Below, piece by piece: positions 1-6,333 of a stretch of 23,780 nucleotides of DNA. A program made the position numbers and the translations under genes. Origin of the DNA: Gemmatimonadota bacterium. Its GTDB lineage: Bacteria > Gemmatimonadota > Gemmatimonadetes > Longimicrobiales > UBA6960. The stretch spans positions 103,265 to 127,044 of the forward strand of contig PAUA01000016.1 of NCBI GenBank assembly GCA_002712565.1, given 5' to 3'. Positions within the stretch are counted from its first letter, which is position 1, and every line of letters begins with the position of its first letter. Below the pieces are notes generated by a model that worked only from the letters and a program-made list of their open reading frames with translations, was not told the DNA's origin and searched no databases.

Positions 1-409
1 CACGAGTGGTTACCGCTACGGCCTCGGGGACACTGAAACTTTGCTCGGCTGTGCCGAGTGCCGGTGTTACTACAACCTCGGCCTCGAGGCCTGCCAACGA
101 CAATGTAAGCTTGGCGTCGAATACGGAGTTCTCCGTTAGGTCGACGTCCACGTTCATCCTGGCAAAGTGTTCCATGTCGACCGCTACAAGGCACTGAAGG
201 GGAGGGAGACCCAGCATGGCGAACTGGCCCTCTTCGTCTGTCATGCCTTCCAAGACCTGGTCGTCACACTCCACGGTGATTGTCGCGCCTGGGATTCCAC
301 CGCCAAGCGAGTCTTCGACCCTTCCTGAGAGGGTCCGGTCAGGTAATTGGGAGGGTTGACTAAGGCTAATAGCGACCGCCCATAGTGCAGTTACCTCAAC
401 GAATGACAT
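1..409 (-). CDS. TonB-dependent receptor, N-terminal part (runs off window)
   Basis: The minus strand is open from ATG at 409 to the window edge, giving 136 codons with no stop. The product begins with a short hydrophobic export segment (about residues 3-17). A carboxypeptidase-regulatory-like beta-sandwich follows (about 28-110), recognisable from SGRVEDSLGGGIPGATITV and the DEEGQF/LPPLQC pattern, and then the plug lead-in LEAEVVVTPAL. This is the usual architecture of large outer-membrane TonB-dependent transporters in Acidobacteriota and Bacteroidota; the substrate cannot be told from this part. An in-frame stop at 428-430 leaves 409 as the only ATG start. The gene diverges from the cysM operon and has its own promoter with no room for a leader. 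Plus-strand reading frames over this stretch are shadows. The barrel lies outside the window. Confidence 0.85.
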   Translation of the reverse strand, partial: MSFVEVTALWAVAISLSQPSQLPDRTLSGRVEDSLGGGIPGATITVECDDQVLEGMTDEEGQFAMLGLPPLQCLVAVDMEHFARMNVDVDLTENSVFDAKLTLSLAGLEAEVVVTPALGTAEQSFSVPEAVAVTTR

Positions 410-416
410 CTTGGGC

Positions 417-446
417 AGGGTACTGGCTCAAAAGAAATCCTGTCAA
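417..446 (-). promoter_or_regulatory. Sigma-70-type promoter of the TonB receptor gene, leaderless arrangement
   Basis: On the minus strand TTGACA (446-441) and TACCCT (422-417) are 18 bases apart. The -10 ends exactly 7 bases before the ATG at 409, so transcription should start at or next to the start codon. No Shine-Dalgarno sequence is present. Confidence 0.55.
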
Positions 447-544
447 ACGGTGTCGGGACTGCTGTGGGCGAGGATGGGCAACGGTCTCTTTACCAATTAG
501 TCACCAGAAATGCAGGGGCCCTCCCCTCTTTCGAACCTGTTCCA

Positions 545-574
545 TTGACAGCAAGTCAGGCCGATTTCTATAAT
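545..574 (+). promoter_or_regulatory. Consensus sigma-70 promoter of the cysM operon
   Basis: A perfect TTGACA (545-550) and a perfect TATAAT (569-574) are 18 bases apart. Transcription is expected near 581, about 18 bases before the ATG at 599. This rules out the longer reading frame beginning at 464 as the translated form. Confidence 0.8.
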
Positions 575-598
575 TCCGACTGGAACGGTCGTATATTA

Positions 599-1546
599 AT
601 GAGCCCTGTTTTACAGCAGAAAAAGATACCGCTGATGCCTGATCTGATCGGGCAAACGCCGCTCATACGGCTACGGTTATTCGAGCGAGACCTACCCGGG
701 ATCGAGCTGTACGCCAAAGCGGAATGGCGGAACCCAGGAGGATCAGTGAAGGACCGAGCGGCATACCGGATTGTGTCGGAGGCCGAAGAACGGGGCGATC
801 TGACACCTGGAAAGGTCTTGCTTGATGCCACCTCTGGTAACACAGGCATCGCCTTTGCGATGCTTGGCGCTGCACGAGGTTACCGTGTCAAGCTATGTGT
901 ACCAACAAACGTGACGCCTGAACGAAAGCGAGTCTTACAGGCGTACGGCGCCGGGTTGGTGCTGACTGATCCACTTGAAGGGTCAGACGGTGCGATCCGC
1001 GAGGCGCGCCAGCTTTATGCCTCGGACCCCGATACGTATTACTACGCCGACCAGTACAACAACGCTGCAAACTGGCAAGCGCACTATTACACAACCGGCT
1101 GTGAAATCATCGAACAAACCTCAGGCCGGGTGACTCACTTTATCGCCGGTCTTGGCACGAGCGGCACGTTCGTCGGCACAGGACGCCGACTCCGTGAGTA
1201 TGCGAACGAACAAGGTCGAGGAATAACTCTGGTTTCGGTGCAGCCCAGTTCGCCGCTTCATGGTCTCGAAGGCCTAAAGCATATGGAGTCAGCAATCGTT
1301 CCTGGCATCTACGATTCGAAACTCGCGGATTGTGACCTTCGGGTTGAGACAGAGTCAGCGTATCGGATGGTCCGTCGCCTTGCACGGGAAGAAGGTATCT
1401 TGGTCGGCGTGTCCAGTGGAGCTGCTTTGGTAGCGTGCCTCGAGATGGCTGAACAGGTAGGCGAGGGAGTCTTTGTCACCATTTTCTGCGACTCAGGCGA
1501 ACGGTACCTAACCGAGCGCTTTTGGGAAGATACGAACCAAGTATGA
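599..1546 (+). CDS. cysM: Cysteine synthase, CysM type (probably CysO-thiocarboxylate dependent)
   Basis: PLP-dependent beta-replacement enzyme of 315 residues in the O-acetylserine sulfhydrylase/CysM family. Visible signatures are NPGGSVKDR with the PLP lysine K51, the SGNTG substrate loop (79-83), GTSGT phosphate-binding loop (186-190), VSSGA (271-275) and a C-terminal DSGERYL. The stretch GLKHMES..VPGIYD resembles Mycobacterium CysM, as I recall it. K227 would fall where that enzyme has the arginine that recognises O-phosphoserine, so phosphoserine is the likely acceptor (inference). Start ATG 599 is chosen because the consensus promoter lies at 545-574; ATG 635 is a fallback. The stop overlaps the start of the JAMM peptidase gene (ATGA, 1543-1546), and the sulfur-carrier gene follows. 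This context separates it from a plain sulfide-using CysK. Confidence 0.9.
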   Translation: MSPVLQQKKIPLMPDLIGQTPLIRLRLFERDLPGIELYAKAEWRNPGGSVKDRAAYRIVSEAEERGDLTPGKVLLDATSGNTGIAFAMLGAARGYRVKLCVPTNVTPERKRVLQAYGAGLVLTDPLEGSDGAIREARQLYASDPDTYYYADQYNNAANWQAHYYTTGCEIIEQTSGRVTHFIAGLGTSGTFVGTGRRLREYANEQGRGITLVSVQPSSPLHGLEGLKHMESAIVPGIYDSKLADCDLRVETESAYRMVRRLAREEGILVGVSSGAALVACLEMAEQVGEGVFVTIFCDSGERYLTERFWEDTNQV

Positions 1547-2007
1547 ACTCTACTGTCTCTGCCGGGGCCGCACTACGGCGAGTCGAGTTGGCCCAGCCGG
1601 TTCTTGAAGCGATCAGGCGTCACGGTCGTCAGGCCTACCCACACGAGTGCTGCGGGGCTTTGATCGGACGAGAGCATAACGTCGTTGAGGCACTCTCCCT
1701 GCCGAACACGACCGCAGAAGGACCGCGGCGGCGATTTCTTGTCCGTCCAGAAGACTACCGATTTGCCGAAGAGCGAGCGTTTGCTACGGAGCATGAGCTA
1801 TTGGGTTTTTATCACTCACATCCCGATCATCCGGCTCGTCCTTCCCAACACGACCTCGCGCACGCCTGGCCATTCTTTGTTTACGTCATTCTCGCGGTTC
1901 AAGAAGGAGACCCTGCCGAACTAACGGCCTGGCGGCTACTAGACGATCGATCGGCGTTCGGCGTCGTTGATGTGATCTATGGCGCACCAGGTCGCCATCG
2001 CACGTGA
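1543..2007 (+). CDS. mec: JAMM/MPN+ metallopeptidase, Mec-like
   Basis: Zinc metallopeptidase of 154 residues in the JAB/MPN+ family. The JAMM signature is complete: E35 in HECCGALIG, H91-S-H93, S101 and D104 with the H-x-H-x10-D spacing. In actinobacteria Mec releases cysteine from the CysO-cysteine adduct, cutting after the carrier's terminal glycine. Here the neighbouring carrier is fused to an E1, so the peptidase may also cut at the internal Gly-Gly to free it (inference). The start at 1543 is chosen for the ATGA overlap with cysM, which implies translational coupling; the in-frame TTG-type start at 1522 lies inside cysM. The fusion gene starts 22 bases downstream. Length suits stand-alone prokaryotic JAB proteins. 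Confidence 0.88.
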   Translation: MNSTVSAGAALRRVELAQPVLEAIRRHGRQAYPHECCGALIGREHNVVEALSLPNTTAEGPRRRFLVRPEDYRFAEERAFATEHELLGFYHSHPDHPARPSQHDLAHAWPFFVYVILAVQEGDPAELTAWRLLDDRSAFGVVDVIYGAPGRHRT

Positions 2008-2028
2008 ACTTGGTGTAATCTGGTTACC

Positions 2029-3474
2029 ATGCCGATTAAAGTACTTATCCCGACGCCACTGCGCCCATATACGGGTAAACAGGATGTTGTATCGGTCGAG
2101 GGTGCGACCGTCGGTGAGCTGCTGTCCAACCTGACAGAACAGTACGCGGAACTGCGCAAGCACTTATACACAGACGAGGGTCGACTACGAAGCTTTGTCA
2201 ACGTGTATGTCAACGACGACGACATTCGGTATTTGGAACACGAGCAGACGGTAGTAAAGAGCGGCGACACGGTTAGCATTGTGCCTTCGGTCGCCGGTGG
2301 TGCTGGTTCGATGGTGGCCGAATCTCGTACGACCCCTGAGCTAAGCAATGAGGAAGTGCAGCGCTACAGTCGTCATCTGATCATGCCAGAGGTCGGTGTG
2401 GACGGGCAGCGAAAGCTTAAGGGTGGACGGGTGTTGTGTATTGGTGCTGGGGGGCTGGGTTCGCCGGCCGCTATGTATCTTGCGGCCGCCGGGGTTGGAC
2501 AACTCGGCATTGTGGATTTTGACGTCGTTGATTACAGCAATTTGCAACGCCAGATTCTTCATGGCACACCAGACGTCGGCCGGTCGAAGCTGCAGTCAGC
2601 AAGGGACCGTCTACAGGCTATCAACCCCGCTGTTCACGTGGAGACCTATGAAACAGCGCTATCTTCTGAGAACGCTCTTCAACTTTTGGAGCCTTACGAC
2701 GTTGTCGTGGATGGTACTGATAATTTTCCTACACGCTATCTGGTGAACGATGCGTGTGTCCTGCTTGGCAAACCGAACGCCTATGGCAGCATCTTCCGGT
2801 TTGAAGGGCAGGCTTCAGTTTTTGCTATGAAGGATGGGCCCTGCTACCGATGTCTCTACCCCGAGCCCCCGCCGCCAGGTCTCGTGCCGAGCTGTGCCGA
2901 GGGCGGAGTACTTGGTGTGCTGCCAGGAATAATCGGTACGATTCAGGCCACCGAGGCGATTAAGATCTTGATTGGGGTGGGGGAGCCACTCGTCGGACGA
3001 TTCCTAATCTACGACGCTTTGCGTATGCGGTTCCGCGAACTCAAACTCCGACGAGACGTTGATTGTCCGGTTTGCGGCGATCAGCCAACGGTACGAGAGT
3101 TGATGGACTACGAGCAGTTTTGTGGTGTAACACCTGCCCCGCAGCCAGCGGTGTCGATTAAGGAAACCTCGGTTGAGGGTCTAAAGTGTCGTCTCGACGC
3201 GGGAGACGATCTTCTTCTATTGGATGTTCGTGAGCCGCAGGAGCACCAGATCTGCTCCATTCCGGGCTCAACACTGATTCCACTTGGGGATCTTCCCTCT
3301 CGTCTCGCTGAACTCGAAGGGCGCCGGGACATCGTAGTGCACTGCAAGTCTGGCGTTCGGAGCGCGAAGGCGGTGAAGCTCCTCCAAGAGGCTGGCTTTG
3401 CTGACGCAGCTAATTTGAAAGGCGGCATTCTAGCCTGGATTGAAAATGTTGACCCTTCTTTGCCGAAGTACTGA
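2029..3474 (+). CDS. moeZ: CysO-like sulfur carrier fused to MoeZ-type E1 adenylyltransferase plus rhodanese
   Basis: One 481-residue polypeptide with three parts. Residues 1-91 form a MoaD/ThiS/CysO ubiquitin-like domain (FVNVYVNDDDIRYLE, then GDTVSIVPSVAGG ending at G90-G91), closest in my memory to Mycobacterium CysO. Residues about 105-345 are a ThiF/MoeB adenylyltransferase: GAGGLGSP (139-146), DFDVVDYSNLQRQ, zinc cysteines C272/C275 and C346/C349, and candidate catalytic C289 in PSCAEGGVLG. Residues about 375-481 are a rhodanese domain with loop HCKSGVRS, active C439. The E1 would adenylate a carrier C-terminus and the rhodanese supply persulfide sulfur. In the fusion the Gly-Gly is internal, so it cannot become a thiocarboxylate unless cut. 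An in-frame ATG at 2311, just after the Gly-Gly, could also yield a free E1. There is no Shine-Dalgarno sequence; TAATCT (2016-2021) ends 7 bases before the ATG. Confidence 0.92.
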   Translation: MPIKVLIPTPLRPYTGKQDVVSVEGATVGELLSNLTEQYAELRKHLYTDEGRLRSFVNVYVNDDDIRYLEHEQTVVKSGDTVSIVPSVAGGAGSMVAESRTTPELSNEEVQRYSRHLIMPEVGVDGQRKLKGGRVLCIGAGGLGSPAAMYLAAAGVGQLGIVDFDVVDYSNLQRQILHGTPDVGRSKLQSARDRLQAINPAVHVETYETALSSENALQLLEPYDVVVDGTDNFPTRYLVNDACVLLGKPNAYGSIFRFEGQASVFAMKDGPCYRCLYPEPPPPGLVPSCAEGGVLGVLPGIIGTIQATEAIKILIGVGEPLVGRFLIYDALRMRFRELKLRRDVDCPVCGDQPTVRELMDYEQFCGVTPAPQPAVSIKETSVEGLKCRLDAGDDLLLLDVREPQEHQICSIPGSTLIPLGDLPSRLAELEGRRDIVVHCKSGVRSAKAVKLLQEAGFADAANLKGGILAWIENVDPSLPKY

Positions 3475-3491
3475 CGAACTGTAGGATGTGA

Positions 3492-3587
3492 ATGGTTTTA
3501 GAAGAAGTCTTCGTTACGGCCTTACTCGTCGGCTCAGGTTGTTGTGTTCCTCTCATTAAGCATTTAAGGCGGTCAGAACGGTGCTGA
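3492..3587 (+). CDS. Possible 31-residue hydrophobic peptide upstream of the Rrf2 gene
   Basis: ATG 3492 to TGA 3585-3587, preceded by AGGA (3483-3486) at a usable distance. The peptide has a hydrophobic core (VFVTALLVGSGCCVPLI) with two adjacent cysteines and a basic tail. It overlaps the GTG start of the Rrf2 gene, so it could act as a coupled leader peptide. Chance is an equally good explanation, and I recognise no family. Confidence 0.2.
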   Translation: MVLEEVFVTALLVGSGCCVPLIKHLRRSERC

Positions 3588-4066
3588 GACTATCGAAAAA
3601 AGCTGACTACGGGCTGATCGCAATGAGACATCTGGCGTTGCTACCAGAAACAACAGCGTCCAGTGCTCGTGAAATTGCCGAACAGTACGATATTCCGGTT
3701 GAACTCCTCGCCAAAGTACTCCAGCGGCTATCGCGTCAGGGCCTGCTCGTGTCACACCAAGGTACGCGGGGTGGTTATCACCTGGCACGGCCCGCTAAGG
3801 CTATCTCGGTGGCCGATGTGATTCAGGCGCTCGATGGGCCAGTCACGGTTACCGCATGCTCAGAGGATTCGCCTGACTGCGACCAGTACGAAAAATGTAG
3901 CGTGCGGGATCCGCTGTGGCGGATTAAGGGCCGTATTATTGCTGCGCTTTCAGCCTGCACAATATTTGAGATGGCGACTGACTCGATGAAGGATGAGGTC
4001 TTGCCGGAGGTTGTGAAAGCCAAGCCCGACGGTGCTGCGATTGTGCTTGCGCCGATGCCTGACTAG
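3581..4066 (+). CDS. Rrf2-family Fe-S-type transcriptional regulator (IscR-like)
   Basis: Rrf2 winged-helix regulator of 161 residues. The N-terminus LSKKADYGLIAMRHLA is the family signature. A helix-turn-helix (about 28-55) and the wing GTRGGYHLARPA follow. Cysteines C93, C100 and C106 with spacing 6 and 5 resemble the [2Fe-2S] ligand set of IscR, so cluster-dependent DNA binding is likely (inference from family). It starts at GTG 3581, 106 bases after the fusion gene, and is followed 18 bases on by the iscU-like gene. This is the usual order of an isc operon headed by its own regulator. A possible promoter, TTGCCG (3460-3465) and TAGGAT (3482-3487) spaced 16, lies upstream but is weak. I see no clear IscR-type operator. 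Confidence 0.9.
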   Translation: MLRLSKKADYGLIAMRHLALLPETTASSAREIAEQYDIPVELLAKVLQRLSRQGLLVSHQGTRGGYHLARPAKAISVADVIQALDGPVTVTACSEDSPDCDQYEKCSVRDPLWRIKGRIIAALSACTIFEMATDSMKDEVLPEVVKAKPDGAAIVLAPMPD

Positions 4067-4084
4067 TAGGGGTACGAACTGAGT

Positions 4085-4504
4085 ATGGACATCGACCCCG
4101 TTACTTGGTTTGATGAACACTTTCGGAATCCCCAGCATGCCGGTTCACTGCCGCCGGGTGATACTGATGTTGGTACCGGTCGGGTTGAGGACGTCCGGAG
4201 CGGCGATGTGACTCGGCTCCAAGTCAGAATCGATAAGTCTTCTTGTGAGATTCGGGATGCTCGGTTTAAGGCTTATGGGTGTAGTTTCACGATTGCGAGT
4301 GCGAGCTTCATCGCCGACCTTGTGATCGGTCGTACGATGGTGTCAGCATTGGCAGTTACGTTGGACGAAATCAATGAGGCGCTGAGTCTGCCTATTACGA
4401 AGCGGTACTGTGCTGAGTTAGCCCGCGATGCAATGCAGTTGGCGGTTGCTGACTACGAAACAAAGCAAGACACTCAGACTCACGTGATATCGGAGCAAAA
4501 TTAA
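4085..4504 (+). CDS. iscU: IscU/NifU-N-type Fe-S scaffold with first ligand cysteine replaced by serine
   Basis: Scaffold protein of 139 residues with the fold signature of IscU: EHFRNPQHAGSLP at the N-terminus, ARFKAYGC with C66, and KRYCAELARDA with C109. In canonical IscU three cysteines hold the nascent [2Fe-2S] cluster together with an aspartate in the CGD motif. Here that motif reads S39-G40-D41 (codon AGC at 4199-4201), so the first cysteine is missing while the aspartate is kept. C54 is extra and could partly compensate. The gene sits between the Rrf2 regulator and an A-type carrier, and its stop overlaps the next start (TAATG). No cysteine desulfurase gene is adjacent. The serine needs only one base change from TGC, so an assembly error must be excluded. 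Confidence 0.85.
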   Translation: MDIDPVTWFDEHFRNPQHAGSLPPGDTDVGTGRVEDVRSGDVTRLQVRIDKSSCEIRDARFKAYGCSFTIASASFIADLVIGRTMVSALAVTLDEINEALSLPITKRYCAELARDAMQLAVADYETKQDTQTHVISEQN

Positions 4505-4830
4505 TGATTCAGGTAACCGAAGCTGCGGTTAAGCGCATTCGGACCCTCATGGCAAATCAAGGTGTCGCTGGTGGTGGACTCCGCATTAGTGTCAAGGCGG
4601 GAGGATGCTCAGGTTTGAGTTACGTCTATGACTGGGCGTCTGACGAGCGTGACGGCGATCAGGTGTTTGAGAGCAGTGATGGGCTGAAAATCTTTGTCGA
4701 TCCCAAGAGTTATCCGTTTCTTAAGGGGACGGTTCTCGACTGTGACGAAAACATGCTTGGCCAGTCCCTTGTGTTCAAAAACCCTAACGCTTCGACCTCT
4801 TGCGGTTGCGGTTCGTCTTTTAGCGTCTAA
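4504..4830 (+). CDS. iscA: A-type Fe-S cluster carrier (IscA/ErpA/HesB family)
   Basis: A-type carrier of 108 residues. The three conserved cysteines are present: C35 in KAGGCSGLSY and C100/C102 in the C-terminal SCGCGSSF. Such proteins accept [2Fe-2S] clusters from the IscU scaffold and pass them, or [4Fe-4S] clusters, to apo-enzymes in the cytoplasm. The ATG overlaps the stop of the scaffold gene by one base, implying coupled translation. Likely local clients include quinolinate synthase and the radical SAM enzyme MqnE encoded later in the window (inference). IscA, ErpA and SufA cannot be told apart from sequence alone; the operon position favours IscA or ErpA. Confidence 0.92.
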   Translation: MIQVTEAAVKRIRTLMANQGVAGGGLRISVKAGGCSGLSYVYDWASDERDGDQVFESSDGLKIFVDPKSYPFLKGTVLDCDENMLGQSLVFKNPNASTSCGCGSSFSV

Positions 4831-4910
4831 GGGAACTCATCACTTTTTGTTTTCGTTTTGTTCCACCCACCCGTTTGATCTCCGGCGTCCATTTTCCCGA
4901 AGGATCGCTG

Positions 4911-4919
4911 TGCTACACT
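4911..4919 (+). promoter_or_regulatory. Extended -10 promoter of the 4927 gene, leaderless arrangement
   Basis: TGC followed by TACACT (4914-4919) forms an extended -10 element. It ends exactly 7 bases before the ATG at 4927, and no Shine-Dalgarno sequence is present. I see no convincing -35. Confidence 0.4.
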
Positions 4920-4926
4920 CACGCCG

Positions 4927-5430
4927 ATGAACGTGTTGGGCGCGTTGCGCGCGGCGAAAACAGACGTCATGCGCGGATATTACGTTGCCATTTCAGCAGG
5001 CGTTGGATTAGTGGTGAGCGCCTTCTTTCCGTGGTTATACGTCGGAGAACGCACGCTCGGGGGAGTCCCTGGGGTCGCCGGCTTCTGGATACTCGGCTTG
5101 GGCGTGCTTGCGATGGTGCTGGCGACTCTCAGTCTGATCACACGAAAGAATTCCAGACACCCTCTATTGCTTATCGGACTGACTGCGTTCGGTATTTTAT
5201 TCGTGGGGCAGCAGTTTCTCGAACGAGTGGCCACCGAAGAAGCGTGGGCCATCGCGCAAGCAACCGAAATCATTGCGGGACGACCGCTTACGGAACCGCA
5301 GGTTCTACTGACTGGTATCGGCGCCTACGTTGGCCTTGCAGCTTCCGCCGTACTCATTTTGTTTGGCCTCACGATCGTTGTGAGGCGTATCACCGATTCC
5401 TATCCAGAGCCTGAGGACGACGATCTTTAG
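4927..5430 (+). CDS. Small polytopic membrane protein of unknown function
   Basis: Hypothetical protein of 167 residues with four likely membrane helices: about 18-38 (YYVAISAGVGLVVSAFFPWL), 52-72, 79-95 and 124-148. An acidic tail (EPEDDDL) follows. The region between helices three and four holds a short soluble loop rich in Glu and Ala. I recognise no family or catalytic motif. The gene is first in a short plus-strand pair with mqnD (29-base gap), so a link to respiration or quinone metabolism is possible but unsupported. A competing reading frame at 4875-5414 is a frame-shifted shadow rich in Arg and His. The start ATG 4927 follows the extended -10 by 7 bases. Confidence 0.75.
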   Translation: MNVLGALRAAKTDVMRGYYVAISAGVGLVVSAFFPWLYVGERTLGGVPGVAGFWILGLGVLAMVLATLSLITRKNSRHPLLLIGLTAFGILFVGQQFLERVATEEAWAIAQATEIIAGRPLTEPQVLLTGIGAYVGLAASAVLILFGLTIVVRRITDSYPEPEDDDL

Positions 5431-5459
5431 TCGGTCTGTGAACTCAATTCTTTAATACG

Positions 5460-6287
5460 ATGAAAATTACTGTTGCACACAGCCCAGATTCTGACGATGC
5501 GTTCATGTTTTATGGCCTAGCTAGTGGTGCAGTTGCTACCGGCGGGTTTGAAGTGGAACAGGTTCTTGCCGATATTGAGACGCTGAACCGCGCCGCCTTT
5601 GAAGGCCGTTATGAGGTTACCGCTGTGTCGTTTCACGCCTACGCCCAACTGATCGACCGTTATGCGCTGCTACCGCACGGTGCCAGCATGGGCGATCGTT
5701 ACGGACCGATCGTTGTGGCGCGCCCTGACGGTCCCAAGGAAGTCAAGGGAGCGCGGGTCGCGATTCCTGGAACTCTGACAACAGCTTATTTGGTTCTTCA
5801 ACTCTTCGAGCCAGATTTTGATTACACGGTTTTGCCGTTTGATGAGATCCAGCCAGCGGTACTTGCTGGCGAAGCTGAAGCTGGCCTGCTAATTCATGAA
5901 GGGCAGCTCACCTATGCAGACGACGGTTTGTGCAAGTTGATTGATTTAGGAGAATGGTGGGCGCATCAGACCGACGGGTTACCGCTGCCCTTGGGGTGCA
6001 ACATTATTCGTCGAGACCTCGGTAAAGAGAAGATGCGGCGTGTTTCAAAGATGCTTCACGAAAGTATCGCCTACGCACTTTTACACCGTTCAGAAGCACT
6101 CGAATATGCTGGAAAGTTCGGCCGTGGACTTGATACGGCACGCACTGATCGGTTCGTTGGAATGTACGTGAATGAGTTGACGTTGGACTATGGCGCACGT
6201 GGGCGGGCGGCTGTGGCGCGGCTCTTCGACGACGCGTTTGCCCGAAAACTGATCCCGAACCAGATCCCGATTGAATTCGTTAGCTGA
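5460..6287 (+). CDS. mqnD: 1,4-dihydroxy-6-naphthoate synthase (futalosine pathway)
   Basis: MqnA/MqnD-family protein of 275 residues with a periplasmic-binding-protein-like fold. The N-terminal HSPDSDDAFMFYGL (7-20) is characteristic of MqnD, as are ADIETLNRAAFEGRYEVTAVSFHAY and GLLIHEGQLTY. MqnD converts cyclic dehypoxanthinyl futalosine to 1,4-dihydroxy-6-naphthoate, a late step of futalosine-dependent menaquinone synthesis. MqnA is the main alternative, but the HSPDxDDAFMF motif favours MqnD. Another pathway gene, mqnE, lies at 11750. The gene follows the 4927 membrane gene by 29 bases with no obvious promoter or Shine-Dalgarno of its own. It converges with btuF over a 46-base gap containing only weak hairpins (CTGATTG/CAATCGG around 6284-6302 and AAGAC/GTCTT around 6311-6324) without T-tracts. 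Confidence 0.88.
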   Translation: MKITVAHSPDSDDAFMFYGLASGAVATGGFEVEQVLADIETLNRAAFEGRYEVTAVSFHAYAQLIDRYALLPHGASMGDRYGPIVVARPDGPKEVKGARVAIPGTLTTAYLVLQLFEPDFDYTVLPFDEIQPAVLAGEAEAGLLIHEGQLTYADDGLCKLIDLGEWWAHQTDGLPLPLGCNIIRRDLGKEKMRRVSKMLHESIAYALLHRSEALEYAGKFGRGLDTARTDRFVGMYVNELTLDYGARGRAAVARLFDDAFARKLIPNQIPIEFVS

Positions 6288-6333
6288 TTGCTTTTCAATC
6301 GGCAGTCTACAAGACAAGTGTCTTCATTATTAG

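Noticed and set aside
6..197. Short plus-strand reading frame at the left edge
   Set aside because: It is antisense to the TonB receptor N-terminus, which has a signal peptide, a recognisable domain and a promoter.
464..598. 45-residue N-terminal extension of the cysteine synthase
   Set aside because: It would start upstream of a consensus promoter (545-574) and has no family similarity.
4875..5414. 179-residue frame overlapping the small membrane protein
   Set aside because: Its translation is rich in Arg and His with no domain; the overlapping 4927 frame has clean membrane helices and a promoter at the right distance.
6284..6324. Bidirectional terminator between mqnD and btuF
   Set aside because: The two hairpins are short and AT-rich and lack T-tracts on either strand.
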